Shown here: positions 33,628 through 42,497 of the stretch, piece after piece
How the letters are laid out: each line of letters begins with the position of its first letter
How positions within the stretch are numbered: position 1 is the first letter of the stretch
NCBI RefSeq assembly: GCF_004346925.1
Contig: NZ_CP031167.1
Coordinates: 248,001-312,000, forward strand
Length of the DNA: 64,000 bases
Reading direction: 5' to 3'
Source of the DNA: Stenotrophomonas sp. ASS1
GTDB taxonomy: Bacteria; Pseudomonadota; Gammaproteobacteria; Xanthomonadales; Xanthomonadaceae
The notes under the pieces: generated by a model
What the model saw: only the letters and a program-made list of their open reading frames with translations
The model's database searches: none
Told to the model about the DNA's origin: nothing
Program-made: the position numbers and the translations under genes

Positions 33628-34727
33628 CGTGCGGCCTCCTTCGGTTGCTCGACGTTGCCGGTGGCGCGCTCGCGTTCGCGGCGGTTGAAGGATTGCGAAT
33701 ACACCGCCGAGCGGGCCGCCAGGATCGGATCGTCACTGCCACGCACGCCACTGGGCAGGATCAGCGGATCGAAGTTGATCTGGCCGCACGCGCCTTGTTC
33801 CTGCGACTGCATGCGGTCCAGGCTGAGTACGCCGGCCACCACCTGATCACGCGATTCGGGCCACGGTACCGACGGATCATCGATGGCATCGCCAGGCTCG
33901 GCGGTGGTCACGACCAGGTTCCAGCGCACCGGGCCGCTGGCCAGGCGCTGCTGCAGTTCCTGGCTGAGGAAATCGACGCTGGCCTGCTTGCGGGTTTCCG
34001 CATCCATCTCCACCACCGGCGCCTGCGGCTGCCAGCGCCAGCGCACCGCGCGCTTCTGGCCCTGCGCGTTGGTGAACCAGAAGCTGTTGACGCTGTTGAA
34101 GGTGGTGTCGGCCCAGCTGCTGGTCCACGGCGCGGTCTTGGCCCACTGCTGGAAGGCCTGTGCACTGGGGTATTTCGCCAGCACCGCGGCCATCTTCTGC
34201 GGGTCGGGCTTGCCGGTGGTCGGGTCCGGGATGGAGGCGCGCGTCTGCTCGTAGAACGCCTCGGCGTTGGGCACGGCGAAGAACGGGAAGCTGTTCATCG
34301 CCATGCGCCATTCCTGGCCATCATCGCTGACCATCTGTACCGCGAGGCTGCGTACGCGTGCGGTGTTGTCGGCGCCGTAGGGGTCGCCGCCGCCGATCGA
34401 CAGGCGACCCATCACCGGCACGCGGCGCTGCGAGAACACGCGGGCGCTGGACAGGGTGGGGGCCTGCGCACTGGGTTCGAACCAACCGCTTACACACACG
34501 CCCTTGCTGTGCGCACGGCGGAAGCCCGGATGGGCCGGGCCGGTGGCCTCGATTGTGTCGGTGAAGCGCTGCGCGGTCAGGCGGCCGCCAATCCAGCCGG
34601 CCAACCAGGCGAAGGCCAGCGCCACCGCACCCAGAATGAGTGCGATCAGTGCGATCCAGAGCAGGGGGGAATGCTTGCGCGGCGCGCCCGGTGTCTGGCC
34701 GGCGCGGGTGTAGCGGAAGAGCGACAT
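33624..34727 (-). CDS. membrane-anchored catalase-like peroxidase (SrpA family)
   Basis: A 367-residue protein with one N-terminal membrane segment (LLWIALIALILGAVALAFAWL) and a small catalase-fold domain. RRAHSKGVCVSGWFEPS holds the distal His, and RSAVYSQSFNRR near the C terminus gives the RxxxY proximal ligand pattern. SrpA-type proteins are heme peroxidases rather than true catalases and lack the long catalase arms, as here. The domain should lie in the periplasm. Start MSLFRYTR at 34727 with AGGA upstream. Coupled to cytochrome b561 downstream. Confidence 0.9.
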   Translation of the reverse strand: MSLFRYTRAGQTPGAPRKHSPLLWIALIALILGAVALAFAWLAGWIGGRLTAQRFTDTIEATGPAHPGFRRAHSKGVCVSGWFEPSAQAPTLSSARVFSQRRVPVMGRLSIGGGDPYGADNTARVRSLAVQMVSDDGQEWRMAMNSFPFFAVPNAEAFYEQTRASIPDPTTGKPDPQKMAAVLAKYPSAQAFQQWAKTAPWTSSWADTTFNSVNSFWFTNAQGQKRAVRWRWQPQAPVVEMDAETRKQASVDFLSQELQQRLASGPVRWNLVVTTAEPGDAIDDPSVPWPESRDQVVAGVLSLDRMQSQEQGACGQINFDPLILPSGVRGSDDPILAARSAVYSQSFNRRERERATGNVEQPKEAAR

Positions 34728-34862
34728 GGTCGGAGTCCTGCCTTCACGGAGCGTGTGGGTGGTCGACCCACACATCCTCGCAGAACCCTTCCAGGCCCGG
34801 TATTCAATTTTTCGTCAAGTTTGCCGGGGACGGCGTGCCGACCAAGGTCGGCACCCACCCGA

Positions 34863-36230
34863 TCAGCTGTAGCGCTGCTTCAGCATCGCCCACGCCGAGC
34901 GCAGCGCCAGCGCTTCGCCGCCAGCCGGCCGGCCCGGGCGTTCGCCGTCGTTCCAGGCATACACGTCCAGATGTGCCCAGCGCTGGCCGTCTTCCAGGAA
35001 GCGTTCGAGGTACAGCGCGGCGGTGACCGAGCCGGCCATGCGCGAGCCGGCGTTGGCCAGGTCGGCGATGCCGCTGCTCAGGTAACGCAGGTAGGGGCGC
35101 CACAGCGGCATGCGCCAGACCGGGTCGCGGGTCGCGTCGCCGGCCTGCAGCCACTGCTGGGCCACGCTGTCGTCGTTGCTGAAGAGCGCCGGCAGGTCCG
35201 GGCCCAGCGCGATGCGCGCAGCGCCGGTAAGGGTGGCGAAGTCCAGTACCAGGTCCGGCTTCTGTTCGCTGGCGAAGGTCAGCGCATCGCACAGGATCAC
35301 GCGGCCTTCGGCGTCGGTGTTGTCGATCTCCACGCTCAGGCCCTTGCGGGTGGCGATCACTTCGCCCGGGCGGAAGGCATCGGGGCCGATCGCGTTTTCC
35401 ACCGCCGGCACCAGCAGGGTCAGGCGCACCGGCAGGCCGCGCGCCATCACCAGGCCTGCCAGGGCCAGTGCATGCGCGGCACCGCCCATGTCCTTCTTCA
35501 TGTTGCGCATGCCGTCGGCCGGTTTGATGTCCAGGCCGCCGGTATCGAAGCACACGCCCTTGCCGACCAGCACCAGTGCCGGATCGGTGTCCTTGCCCCA
35601 GCGCAGCACGACCAGGCGCGGAGCGCGGTGCGAGGCGCGGCCGACGGCATGGATGGCCGGGAAGTTCTGCTTCAGCAGTTCATCGCCGGTGATCGCCTCG
35701 ACCTGCGCACCGTGCGCATCGGCCAGCGCGCGCGCGGCGTCTTCCAGCTGCTGCGGACCCATGTCTTCGGTCGGGGTGTTGACCCAGTCGCGCACGCGCA
35801 GGCTGGCGGCGATCAGGTCGGCCACTTCGCCGGTCGGCTCAGCCACCAGGCGTGCCGGTGCACGGTGGCGCTTGCGGTAGCGATCGAAGCGGTAGCTGCC
35901 CAGGCCCCAGCCCAGCTGCAGCAGCGCCAGTTCGGCGGCCGGCAGTTCGCTGGCCAGCTGCCACACGCTGCCTTCCGGCAGCGCGTGCGGGGCATGCGAG
36001 TAGCTGTAGGCATCGCCACGATCACCCACGCCGATCACCGCACCGGCCAGGCCATCGGCGCCGGGCAGCAACGCCGTGGTGAAGGCACCGGCGGTGAAGC
36101 CCTGCGACGCCAGCCATGCCTGGGTGGCGGCCGGCTGGCCGTCCTTCCAGGACGCGAACTGCTCGCGGTCCAGCACGTACAGCGGCAGTGCTGCGGCGGT
36201 GTCGGCAGTGAAACCAGTGATCTCGCTCAT
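34863..36230 (-). CDS. M17-family leucyl aminopeptidase-like enzyme
   Basis: A 455-residue cytosolic aminopeptidase. The catalytic domain shows VGKGVCFDTGGLDIKP (metal Lys and Asp), MKKDMGGAA and the signature NTDAEGRVILCDAL. The N-terminal domain is divergent and includes GSYRFDRYRKR, typical of the PepB-like or shorter M17 branch rather than PepA. It releases N-terminal residues from peptides. It lies 3 bp downstream of the HAD hydrolase gene on the same strand, which makes an operon likely. Confidence 0.92.
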   Translation of the reverse strand: MSEITGFTADTAAALPLYVLDREQFASWKDGQPAATQAWLASQGFTAGAFTTALLPGADGLAGAVIGVGDRGDAYSYSHAPHALPEGSVWQLASELPAAELALLQLGWGLGSYRFDRYRKRHRAPARLVAEPTGEVADLIAASLRVRDWVNTPTEDMGPQQLEDAARALADAHGAQVEAITGDELLKQNFPAIHAVGRASHRAPRLVVLRWGKDTDPALVLVGKGVCFDTGGLDIKPADGMRNMKKDMGGAAHALALAGLVMARGLPVRLTLLVPAVENAIGPDAFRPGEVIATRKGLSVEIDNTDAEGRVILCDALTFASEQKPDLVLDFATLTGAARIALGPDLPALFSNDDSVAQQWLQAGDATRDPVWRMPLWRPYLRYLSSGIADLANAGSRMAGSVTAALYLERFLEDGQRWAHLDVYAWNDGERPGRPAGGEALALRSAWAMLKQRYS

Positions 36231-36233
36231 GCG

Positions 36234-36953
36234 TCAGGTACTCCGGGGTGCGGCAGCGTCGAGGTTGGCATCCAACCAGTCGGCCAGGCCGGTGAGGGTG
36301 TCGAACTGCAGGTCCGGCTGCAGCTGCGGATGGGTCCAGGTGGCTGCTTCGCGGTTGATCCAGCAGCCGCGCAGGCCGGCGGCGATCGCCCCGGCCACGT
36401 CCATTTCGGCGTGGTCGCCGACGTGCAGTACCTGCGCCGGCGCAACACCCAGGCGGGCGCAGGCGGCGTGGAAGATGCTCGCCTCCGGCTTGGCCGCGCC
36501 GTGTTCGCGCGCGCCCAGCTGGAAGGCGAAATGATGGGCCAGGCCGATCCGCTCCAGATCGGCATTGCCGTTGCTCAGCGCCGCCACCGGCACCCGCGCG
36601 GCAATCCGCGCCAGTGCGTCGATCGCATCGGGGTAGCACTCGACCTGGTTGCGCGCGGCGAAGAACACGTCATACGCCGGCTCCAGCAGATCCAGGCTGG
36701 CACCACTGGTGTGCAGCGCTTCGTGCAGGGTCAGCCGGCGCAGTGCGCTCAGGTCGTGATGGAGGTGCGGATGGGCGTGGTACAGGCGCTCGCGCAGTTC
36801 GCGCATCGCCGCCACCGGATACATCTCGGCCGTGGCGGGGCTGTGTTCACGCATCCACTCGTGCAGGACCAGGTCGATGCGGGCGCCGATCGGAGCGAAC
36901 GGCCACAGCGTGTCGTCAAGGTCGAGGGTGATGGCTTGGACGGGGAAATTCAC
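36234..36953 (-). CDS. HAD-family hydrolase (YigB-like)
   Basis: A 239-residue phosphatase of HAD subfamily I. Motif I is TLDLDDTLW (nucleophile Asp11 and Asp13), motif II ALSNGNAD, motif III Lys in GAAKPEASIF and motif IV HVGDHAEMDVAGA. The helical cap lies at residues 18-100. The YigB branch dephosphorylates FMN and related substrates in E. coli; here the substrate is inferred only. First gene of a probable pair with the M17 peptidase. Confidence 0.88.
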   Translation of the reverse strand: MNFPVQAITLDLDDTLWPFAPIGARIDLVLHEWMREHSPATAEMYPVAAMRELRERLYHAHPHLHHDLSALRRLTLHEALHTSGASLDLLEPAYDVFFAARNQVECYPDAIDALARIAARVPVAALSNGNADLERIGLAHHFAFQLGAREHGAAKPEASIFHAACARLGVAPAQVLHVGDHAEMDVAGAIAAGLRGCWINREAATWTHPQLQPDLQFDTLTGLADWLDANLDAAAPRST

Positions 36954-36984
36954 TCCGCCATTCTACCCCTGCCCGCGCGGGCTT

Positions 36985-38094
36985 TCATTCCAGCAGACGC
37001 GCCCAGCCCTGCATCCCGTCCAGCCGCGCCAGCACCAGCTTGATGCAGACCAGCAGCGGCACCGCCAGCAGCAGCCCGATCATGCCCCAGGCCCAGCCGA
37101 ACACCATCAGCGCAAGGATCAGCACCAGTGGCGACAGTTTCATGCGACGGCCCAGCACGATCGGGGTCACCATCTGCCCTTCCAGGGTGTGCAGGCCCAG
37201 GTAGGCGGCGGCCGGCAGCAGGGCCTGCAGCGGGTCGCGGAATTCCACGAAGCCCATCAGTAGCATCAGCGCCACGCCGATCAACGGACCCACATACGGA
37301 GCGAAATTCAGCAGTGCGGCCACCGTGCCCCACAGCAACGCTTCCTGCAGGCCGATGCCGAGCAGCATCAGTACGCCGGCGAACACCAGCCCGACCAGGG
37401 TGTTGATCACGCTGATGGTCAGCACATAGCGCGACACCTCGCGCTCGATCGAACGCAGGATGTCACTGGTGAAGCGCTGCTGCTGACGGTTCGGGAACAG
37501 GGCGATCGCCGCGCGTTGCAGGCTCTGCCCGTAGATCATGAAGAACAGGGTCAGCAGCACCACCGCCAGCACCGAGGCGGCCAGCCGCGGCGCACGGGTC
37601 AACATGCGGTACGGGTCATCGAGCTGGGCGCGGATCACCTGCACCTTGCGGTTGCTGTCGCCACCGGCAACACGGGCGAAGTTCTCCGCAGCCTGGTTGG
37701 CCTGCTGCACCGGCTTGGTCAGGTCCTGCACCTGGCGGGCGATCTTGCGCAGCTGCTGCGGTGCTTCCTGTGCCCATTCCATTGCCGGGCCGATCAACTG
37801 CACCGCCAGCGAACCGGTCACGCCCAGGCCCGCGCCGAGGATCAGCAGAGCGCCCAGCGCACGCGGAATCCACAGCTTCTGCAGCAGGCGCAGGATCGGA
37901 TTGCCGACCAGTGCGAAGAACATCGCCAGCAGCACCGGCAGGATGATGTCCTGTGCCGCCCACAGTGTGTAGCCCACCGCCAGGGTCGCCAGCACCACCA
38001 GCGACATCGGTCCGCGCGGACGCGACGGTGGCGGCAACGGGGCGTCGGGCTGTTCGGGGCCGGCCGGTGACGGGGACAGGAGGGACTCGCTCAT
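36985..38094 (-). CDS. AI-2E family transporter (PerM/YdiK type)
   Basis: A 369-residue membrane protein. Starting at MSESLLSPSP (38094), it has two N-terminal helices (SLVVLATLAVGYTLWAA, LPVLLAMFFALVGNPILRLL), a soluble region (about residues 100-185) and then helices with the family signature LLNFAPYVGPLIGVALMLLMG and GRRMKLSPLVLILALMVFGWAWG. The family includes putative autoinducer-2 exporters and Na+/H+ antiporters; substrate unknown. Confidence 0.9.
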   Translation of the reverse strand: MSESLLSPSPAGPEQPDAPLPPPSRPRGPMSLVVLATLAVGYTLWAAQDIILPVLLAMFFALVGNPILRLLQKLWIPRALGALLILGAGLGVTGSLAVQLIGPAMEWAQEAPQQLRKIARQVQDLTKPVQQANQAAENFARVAGGDSNRKVQVIRAQLDDPYRMLTRAPRLAASVLAVVLLTLFFMIYGQSLQRAAIALFPNRQQQRFTSDILRSIEREVSRYVLTISVINTLVGLVFAGVLMLLGIGLQEALLWGTVAALLNFAPYVGPLIGVALMLLMGFVEFRDPLQALLPAAAYLGLHTLEGQMVTPIVLGRRMKLSPLVLILALMVFGWAWGMIGLLLAVPLLVCIKLVLARLDGMQGWARLLE

Positions 38095-38161
38095 CGACGC
38101 ACCAACCGGGAAGGGGAGCGCATTATCCGCCGGCCGCGATCGGCGCGGCGGATTCCATGGA

Positions 38162-38629
38162 TCAACGTTCGGACAGCTCGGTAGCCGCTTCGGCCGGACG
38201 CGGTCCGCGCGGGTCTGGTTCCGGCTCTGGCTCCGGCACGGAGCGTGGAGCCGGTGCCGGCCGTGGCTCGGCAGCGGAGGCCGCCGCCTGTGCCTGTTCG
38301 CTGGCTTCGTCGGCTTCCTCAGCCGCGTCGTCGGCAGTGGCTGCGGCCTGCGCCGCCATCGCCGTGGCGAACGCCGCCTGTGCACTGGCGAACAGGTTCG
38401 AGACCGAACCCACCATCTGCAGCCAGCGGGCACCGTTGACCTTGCCCGGCACTTCCAGCTTGCCGGCGATGAAGCCACCGGCCAGGCCGACCACCACGAT
38501 GCGCAGCGGCGACCAGCCCTTTCGCCAGACGTCGCTGAGCGTGGACCAGTGGTCCTGGGTTTCGCCCAGGCGCACGGTCACCACTTGTTCGCAGCGTTTC
38601 ACACGCCGTTGCAGCGCGCCGAACTTCAT
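38162..38629 (-). CDS. YqjK-like or holin-operon protein of unknown function
   Basis: A 155-residue protein with one central hydrophobic segment (WSPLRIVVVGLAGGFIAGKLEVP) and a long Ala/Glu/Pro-rich C-terminal tail after residue 90. It overlaps the upstream membrane-protein gene by 4 bp (38626-38629), and the trio 39105-39470, 38626-39096, 38162-38629 has the layout of the YqjD-YqjE-YqjK operon of enterobacteria. Sequence alone does not identify it. Confidence 0.65.
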   Translation of the reverse strand: MKFGALQRRVKRCEQVVTVRLGETQDHWSTLSDVWRKGWSPLRIVVVGLAGGFIAGKLEVPGKVNGARWLQMVGSVSNLFASAQAAFATAMAAQAAATADDAAEEADEASEQAQAAASAAEPRPAPAPRSVPEPEPEPDPRGPRPAEAATELSER

Positions 38630-39096
38630 GGCTTGCCCTCGGGCAGCTGCACTTCGGCATCGGGATCGTCTTCGCTGGGTTCGTCGAACAGGCCCAGGCG
38701 TGACAGCTGGCGCCGGGTGGCGTGCATGCCGGTGTGGTGGAAGAAGTAGGACACCCGCCAGATCGCATAACCGGTGACGGCCAGGCTCAGCAGCGAGGTG
38801 ATCAGCAGCGCCTGCAGCCAGCTCAGGCCCCAGCTCTGCAGCAGGGCGATGAGGGTGGCGGCCATCAGCAGCCAGGCCGAGGCACCGAACACGATCGCCA
38901 CGCCGGCCCAGGCCAGCGCGCGACCGAATGCACTACGCGCCAGCGCGAAGTCGGCCGAGGCCAACCGGCGCAGCGAGCGCAGCGTGTGCTTGGCAGAATC
39001 GGCAGCGGCACTACCGGCCGCGCCGACCTGGCGGATGCTCTCATCCAGCGGCGGGGTAGCCGCCGGATCAGGCGCTTGCGCGTTGTCTTCGCTCAC
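38626..39096 (-). CDS. YqjE-like holin-superfamily membrane protein
   Basis: A 156-residue protein with an amphipathic start, two adjacent membrane helices (WAGVAIVFGASAWLLMAATLIALL and WLQALLITSLLSLAVTGYAIW) and an acidic tail. This two-helix arrangement is typical of the phage-holin family/YqjE proteins found with YqjD. It is 8 bp after the DUF883-like gene and overlaps the next gene by 4 bp. Confidence 0.75.
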   Translation of the reverse strand: MSEDNAQAPDPAATPPLDESIRQVGAAGSAAADSAKHTLRSLRRLASADFALARSAFGRALAWAGVAIVFGASAWLLMAATLIALLQSWGLSWLQALLITSLLSLAVTGYAIWRVSYFFHHTGMHATRRQLSRLGLFDEPSEDDPDAEVQLPEGKP

Positions 39097-39104
39097 GCCG
39101 CGGC

Positions 39105-39470
39105 TTACTTGTCGCTGCTGCCGCGGGCCAGCTTGGCGATGATCCAGCCGGCAGCGAAGGCGACACCGAACGAGGCCAGCGGACGTTCACGGATCAGCTC
39201 AGCGGCGCTGTCGATCAGGTCCTTGCCCTTGTCCATCAGCGCGTCGACCTGTTCCTTGGCGGCTGCACCACCAAACTCGGCGGCGGCCAGGCCGGACAGC
39301 GCGCTGTCGGACAGTTCAGCCTTGACGTTGGCCTTGCCGATGCGCAGTTCGTCGCCGGCTGCGCCGGTTGCACCCTTGATCGCACCGCCGGCGGCCGACG
39401 CGGCCTGCTTCAGATGGGAACCGGCTTCACCCAGGTGTTCCTTCAGGTTCTCGGTATTGGTGGGGCTCAT
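39105..39470 (-). CDS. DUF883 (ElaB/YqjD-like) membrane-anchored protein
   Basis: A 121-residue protein with a helical, Ala/Gly-rich body and a single C-terminal anchor (ERPLASFGVAFAAGWIIAKL), as in ElaB/YqjD. E. coli YqjD and ElaB are inner-membrane anchors that bind ribosomes in stationary phase; that role is transferred by family only. It is the first gene of the trio ending at 38162, and its start has a clear GGAG-type site (AGGAGTG) upstream. Confidence 0.8.
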   Translation of the reverse strand: MSPTNTENLKEHLGEAGSHLKQAASAAGGAIKGATGAAGDELRIGKANVKAELSDSALSGLAAAEFGGAAAKEQVDALMDKGKDLIDSAAELIRERPLASFGVAFAAGWIIAKLARGSSDK

Positions 39471-39571
39471 CGAATCACTCCTGTTGCGATGGGGGAACGG
39501 GAGTCGGCGGTGCCGACCTGGACTGACAGCAATAGCATTGCCGGGGTATAGGGGGTGTTACGGCAGGGCGA

Positions 39572-41005
39572 TCAGCGCATCACGAGCTGGCCCTGCTGCT
39601 GGCCATTGTTGCGCAGCACGCGTATCACCAGGGTCGGCGGGCGCTGCTGGAAGTTGGCGCGCCAGCTGGCCAGGTCGGCGAATTCGCCCACGGTGGCATC
39701 GGTGATGATGTCGCCCTGCTGCAGGCCGTTGGTGGCCGCGCGGCTGCCGCGCTTGACCTCGCTGACCAGCACGCCACCGACACCGGACTGGCGCAGCGAC
39801 TCGGGCAGGTCGACGAAGGTGGCCCCGGTCAGGCGCGGGTCCAGGCTCTCACCGCTGACCGCGCGCGCCTGTTCCTTCAAGGTTGCCTTGATCTGCAGCG
39901 GCTTGCCCTCGCGGCGCACGTCCAGCGTCAGCGCGCTGCCGACCGCCGCCAGGCCTTCCACGTTGTGCAGGGCTTCGGCGCTGTCCACGCGCTGGCCGTT
40001 GGCCGAGACCACCACGTCGCCCGGCTTCAGGCCGGCGGTCGCAGCGGCCGAACCGGCCAGCACGCGGGTGATCAGCGCACCCCGCGTTTCGCCCAGGCCC
40101 AGCCCCTGCGCGATCTGCGCGGTCAGGTTCTGGCTCTCCACGCCCAGCGTGCCGCGCACCACTACGCCGTGCTTGACCAGCTGGTCGACCACGCTGCGCG
40201 CCAGGTTGGAGGGGATCGCCAGGCCCAGGCCGATGTTGCCGGCCATGCTGCCCTGCGGGTTGAAGCTGGCGGTATTGATGCCGACCAGCTGGCCCTGCAG
40301 GTCGACCAGTGCGCCACCGGAGTTGCCCGGGTTGATCGACGCATCGGTCTGGATGAAGTTCTGGTAGCCCAGCCCGCGGATGCCGCTGCGGCCCACCGCC
40401 GAGACGATGCCGGAGGTGACCGTCTGGCTGAAGCCGAACGGGTTGCCGATGGCCACCACGAAGTCACCGACCCGAAGCTGGTCGCTGTTGCCGAGCTTGA
40501 TGTCGGTCAGGTTCTGCGCCGGGATGCGGATCAGCGCGATGTCGGTATCGCGGTCCGAACCGAGGAACTCGGCCTTCACCGTGCGCCCGTCGGCCAGTGT
40601 CACCTGCACGTCATCGGCGTTGTCGATGACGTGGTGGTTGGTCAGCACCAGGCCCTCCTTGGCGTCGATGATCACGCCCGAGCCCAGCGATTCGTTGATG
40701 CGTTCCTGCGGGATGTCCGGGAACAGGCGGCGGAAGAACGGGTCGTTGAAGAAGGGGTTGCGCACGCGCACCACCTGCTTGGTGTTGACGCTGACCACGG
40801 CCGGCATCGCCTTCTCCAGCATCGGTGCCAGCGACGGCACCGCCTGTCCGGCCACCGAGGCCGGCAATGCCGCCGTGGTCGGGAGTACCGCAGGCAGCGG
40901 CGCGGCGTCGGCACGGTTGTCCAGGTGGGCATTGATGCCGGTGGCAACGAAGCCACCGAAGGCGGCGGCGATTGCGAGCGTGAGCAGGGTGGGAAGCGGT
41001 CGCAT
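39572..41005 (-). CDS. degQ: periplasmic serine endoprotease DegP/DegQ family
   Basis: A 477-residue HtrA-type protease and chaperone. N-terminal signal or anchor (LLTLAIAAAFGGFVATGI), trypsin-like domain with catalytic His125 (TNHHVID), Asp155 (DTDIAL) and Ser229 (PGNSGG), and two PDZ domains (about residues 285-370 and 385-470). The short LA loop (NPFFNDPFFRRLFPD) favours DegQ or MucD over DegP. It degrades misfolded envelope proteins. The upstream 491-bp gap should hold a stress-type promoter, which I could not place with confidence. Confidence 0.93.
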   Translation of the reverse strand: MRPLPTLLTLAIAAAFGGFVATGINAHLDNRADAAPLPAVLPTTAALPASVAGQAVPSLAPMLEKAMPAVVSVNTKQVVRVRNPFFNDPFFRRLFPDIPQERINESLGSGVIIDAKEGLVLTNHHVIDNADDVQVTLADGRTVKAEFLGSDRDTDIALIRIPAQNLTDIKLGNSDQLRVGDFVVAIGNPFGFSQTVTSGIVSAVGRSGIRGLGYQNFIQTDASINPGNSGGALVDLQGQLVGINTASFNPQGSMAGNIGLGLAIPSNLARSVVDQLVKHGVVVRGTLGVESQNLTAQIAQGLGLGETRGALITRVLAGSAAATAGLKPGDVVVSANGQRVDSAEALHNVEGLAAVGSALTLDVRREGKPLQIKATLKEQARAVSGESLDPRLTGATFVDLPESLRQSGVGGVLVSEVKRGSRAATNGLQQGDIITDATVGEFADLASWRANFQQRPPTLVIRVLRNNGQQQGQLVMR

Positions 41006-41496
41006 GGGAGTCGGTTCGCTGGCGTGGGTGGGGGCCGTTCGGCTCTACGGTAAAACAAGCTGAATGAGTGTGTCGCGATCTGGATAAATGCGCCATGAAA
41101 ACCGGGCGCCCGGAACGCGGGTCGGCGTCGCCATCTGTGGGGCGGTGGCGACAACGTCGGGCGTGCTTCGCAATGTGCCGACGTCTGCCGAAGCGCGTGT
41201 GGATACAGGCTGATACTTGCGCAGTTCTGCGCATCCTGGTGCCGCGATGCGCCATATCGCATGCCTTTCGCAGCACTCTGGCAGGTGCGCGCAGGCAGCA
41301 CCTGCCGCTACCCGCACCGTGCGGCGCAGCACTGAAAAAAAGGGGTTTCCTGTCAACCCACTGTGCTCGAGAGGGTGCTGGGCTACACCATTACCGTCGC
41401 AGCAGATGCGATTGCGGGCGCATGCCCCGTTCCACGATCGTCAATGTCGGTATAGCATCGCCCCGTTTTGATACTTAAGGCCCGCAGGAGGGCAAC
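41006..41496. other. intergenic gap with no supported gene
   Basis: This 491-bp divergent gap between the protease gene and the histone-like gene holds their promoters. No open frame with coding character and no repeat family was seen. AGGAGG at about 41484-41490 is the ribosome binding site of the histone-like gene. Confidence 0.6.
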
Positions 41497-42390
41497 ATGA
41501 GCAACGGTAATGGTGTGTCGGTCGTGACCGACGCCGTCGAGAACGTCAAAGAAACCGCCACCAACGTTGGCGAGTCCATCGCCCACGCTGCCGAAGACGC
41601 AGTGAAGTCGGTCAAGAAGACCGTCAAGCGCGCCACCAAGGCTGCCGGTACCCGCGTTGCCAAGGCCAAGAAGGCTGTGGCCAAGGTCGAGAAGACCGTT
41701 GCCAAGAAGGCCGAGAAGGCTGCCAAGTCGGTCGGCAAGACCGTTGCCAACGCCAAGAAGAAGCTGGAAGCCGCCAAGAAGAACGCCAAGGCCGAAGCCG
41801 CTGCCCTGAAGAAGGAAGTGGCCAAGAAGAAGGCGGCTGCAGGCAAGGCCGTGACCAAGAAGGCCGCTGCTGCCAAGAAGACCACCAAGGCCGCCACCAA
41901 GGCTGCCGGCAAGAAGGTCGCTACCGTGAAGAAGGCTGCCACGAAGAAGGCCGCCGTCGCCAAGAAGACCGTTGCCAAGAAGACCGCGGCCGCCAAGAAG
42001 GTTGTCGGCAAGAAGGTCGCTACCGCCAAGAAGGCCGTGGCCAAGAAGACCGTCGCCGCCAAGAAGGTCGCTGGCAAGAAGGCCGTGGCTGCCAAGAAGG
42101 TTGTCGGCAAGAAGGTTGCCGCTACCAAGAAGGTCGCCACCAAGAAGACCGCGGCCGCCAAGAAGGTTGTCGGCAAGAAGGCTGCTGTCGCCAAGAAGGC
42201 CGTCGGCAAGAAGACCGCTGCTGCCAAGAAGGTTGTCGGCAAGAAGACCGCCGTTGCCAAGAAGGCGGTGGGCAAGAAGGTTGCCGCCACCCGCAAGACG
42301 GTCGCCAAGAAGGCTGCGCCGCTGAAGAAGGTCGCCGCCAAGAAGGCTCCGGCCAAGAAGGCCGTGCGCAAGGTCGCCAAGCGCAAGTAA
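41497..42390 (+). CDS. histone H1-like lysine/alanine-rich nucleoid protein
   Basis: A 297-residue, extremely basic protein. The first 35 residues ([20 protein letters not shown] region) are a normal amphipathic helix; the rest is a run of degenerate repeats such as [11 protein letters not shown] and [11 protein letters not shown], in the style of bacterial histone H1-like and AlgP-type proteins. These bind DNA non-specifically and compact it. The DNA of the gene is itself repetitive (AAGAAG with GCC/GTC), so its length probably varies between strains. A strong AGGAGG precedes it and a terminator follows. Confidence 0.9.
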   Translation: MSNGNGVSVVTDAVENVKETATNVGESIAHAAEDAVKSVKKTVKRATKAAGTRVAKAKKAVAKVEKTVAKKAEKAAKSVGKTVANAKKKLEAAKKNAKAEAAALKKEVAKKKAAAGKAVTKKAAAAKKTTKAATKAAGKKVATVKKAATKKAAVAKKTVAKKTAAAKKVVGKKVATAKKAVAKKTVAAKKVAGKKAVAAKKVVGKKVAATKKVATKKTAAAKKVVGKKAAVAKKAVGKKTAAAKKVVGKKTAVAKKAVGKKVAATRKTVAKKAAPLKKVAAKKAPAKKAVRKVAKRK

Positions 42391-42404
42391 TCGCGCCGTG
42401 ACCG

Positions 42405-42438
42405 AAGGCCCTGCCACCCAACGGGTGGTGGGGCCTTT
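42405..42438 (+). terminator. Rho-independent terminator after the histone-like gene
   Basis: AAGGCCCTGCCACCC and GGGTGGTGGGGCCTTT form a long stem around CAAC-type loop bases, 14 bp after the stop codon. Confidence 0.85.
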
Positions 42439-42497
42439 CGCGTTTCTGGGGCACGGTCTGGGGCAAGATGCAGGTTATTCCTGCAGGAGCCCCGGGC

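Noticed and set aside
33645..37043. A 1132-codon open frame on the plus strand
   Set aside because: It runs antisense to the catalase-like, M17 and HAD genes, which have strong family motifs. Long antisense frames are expected in high-GC DNA.
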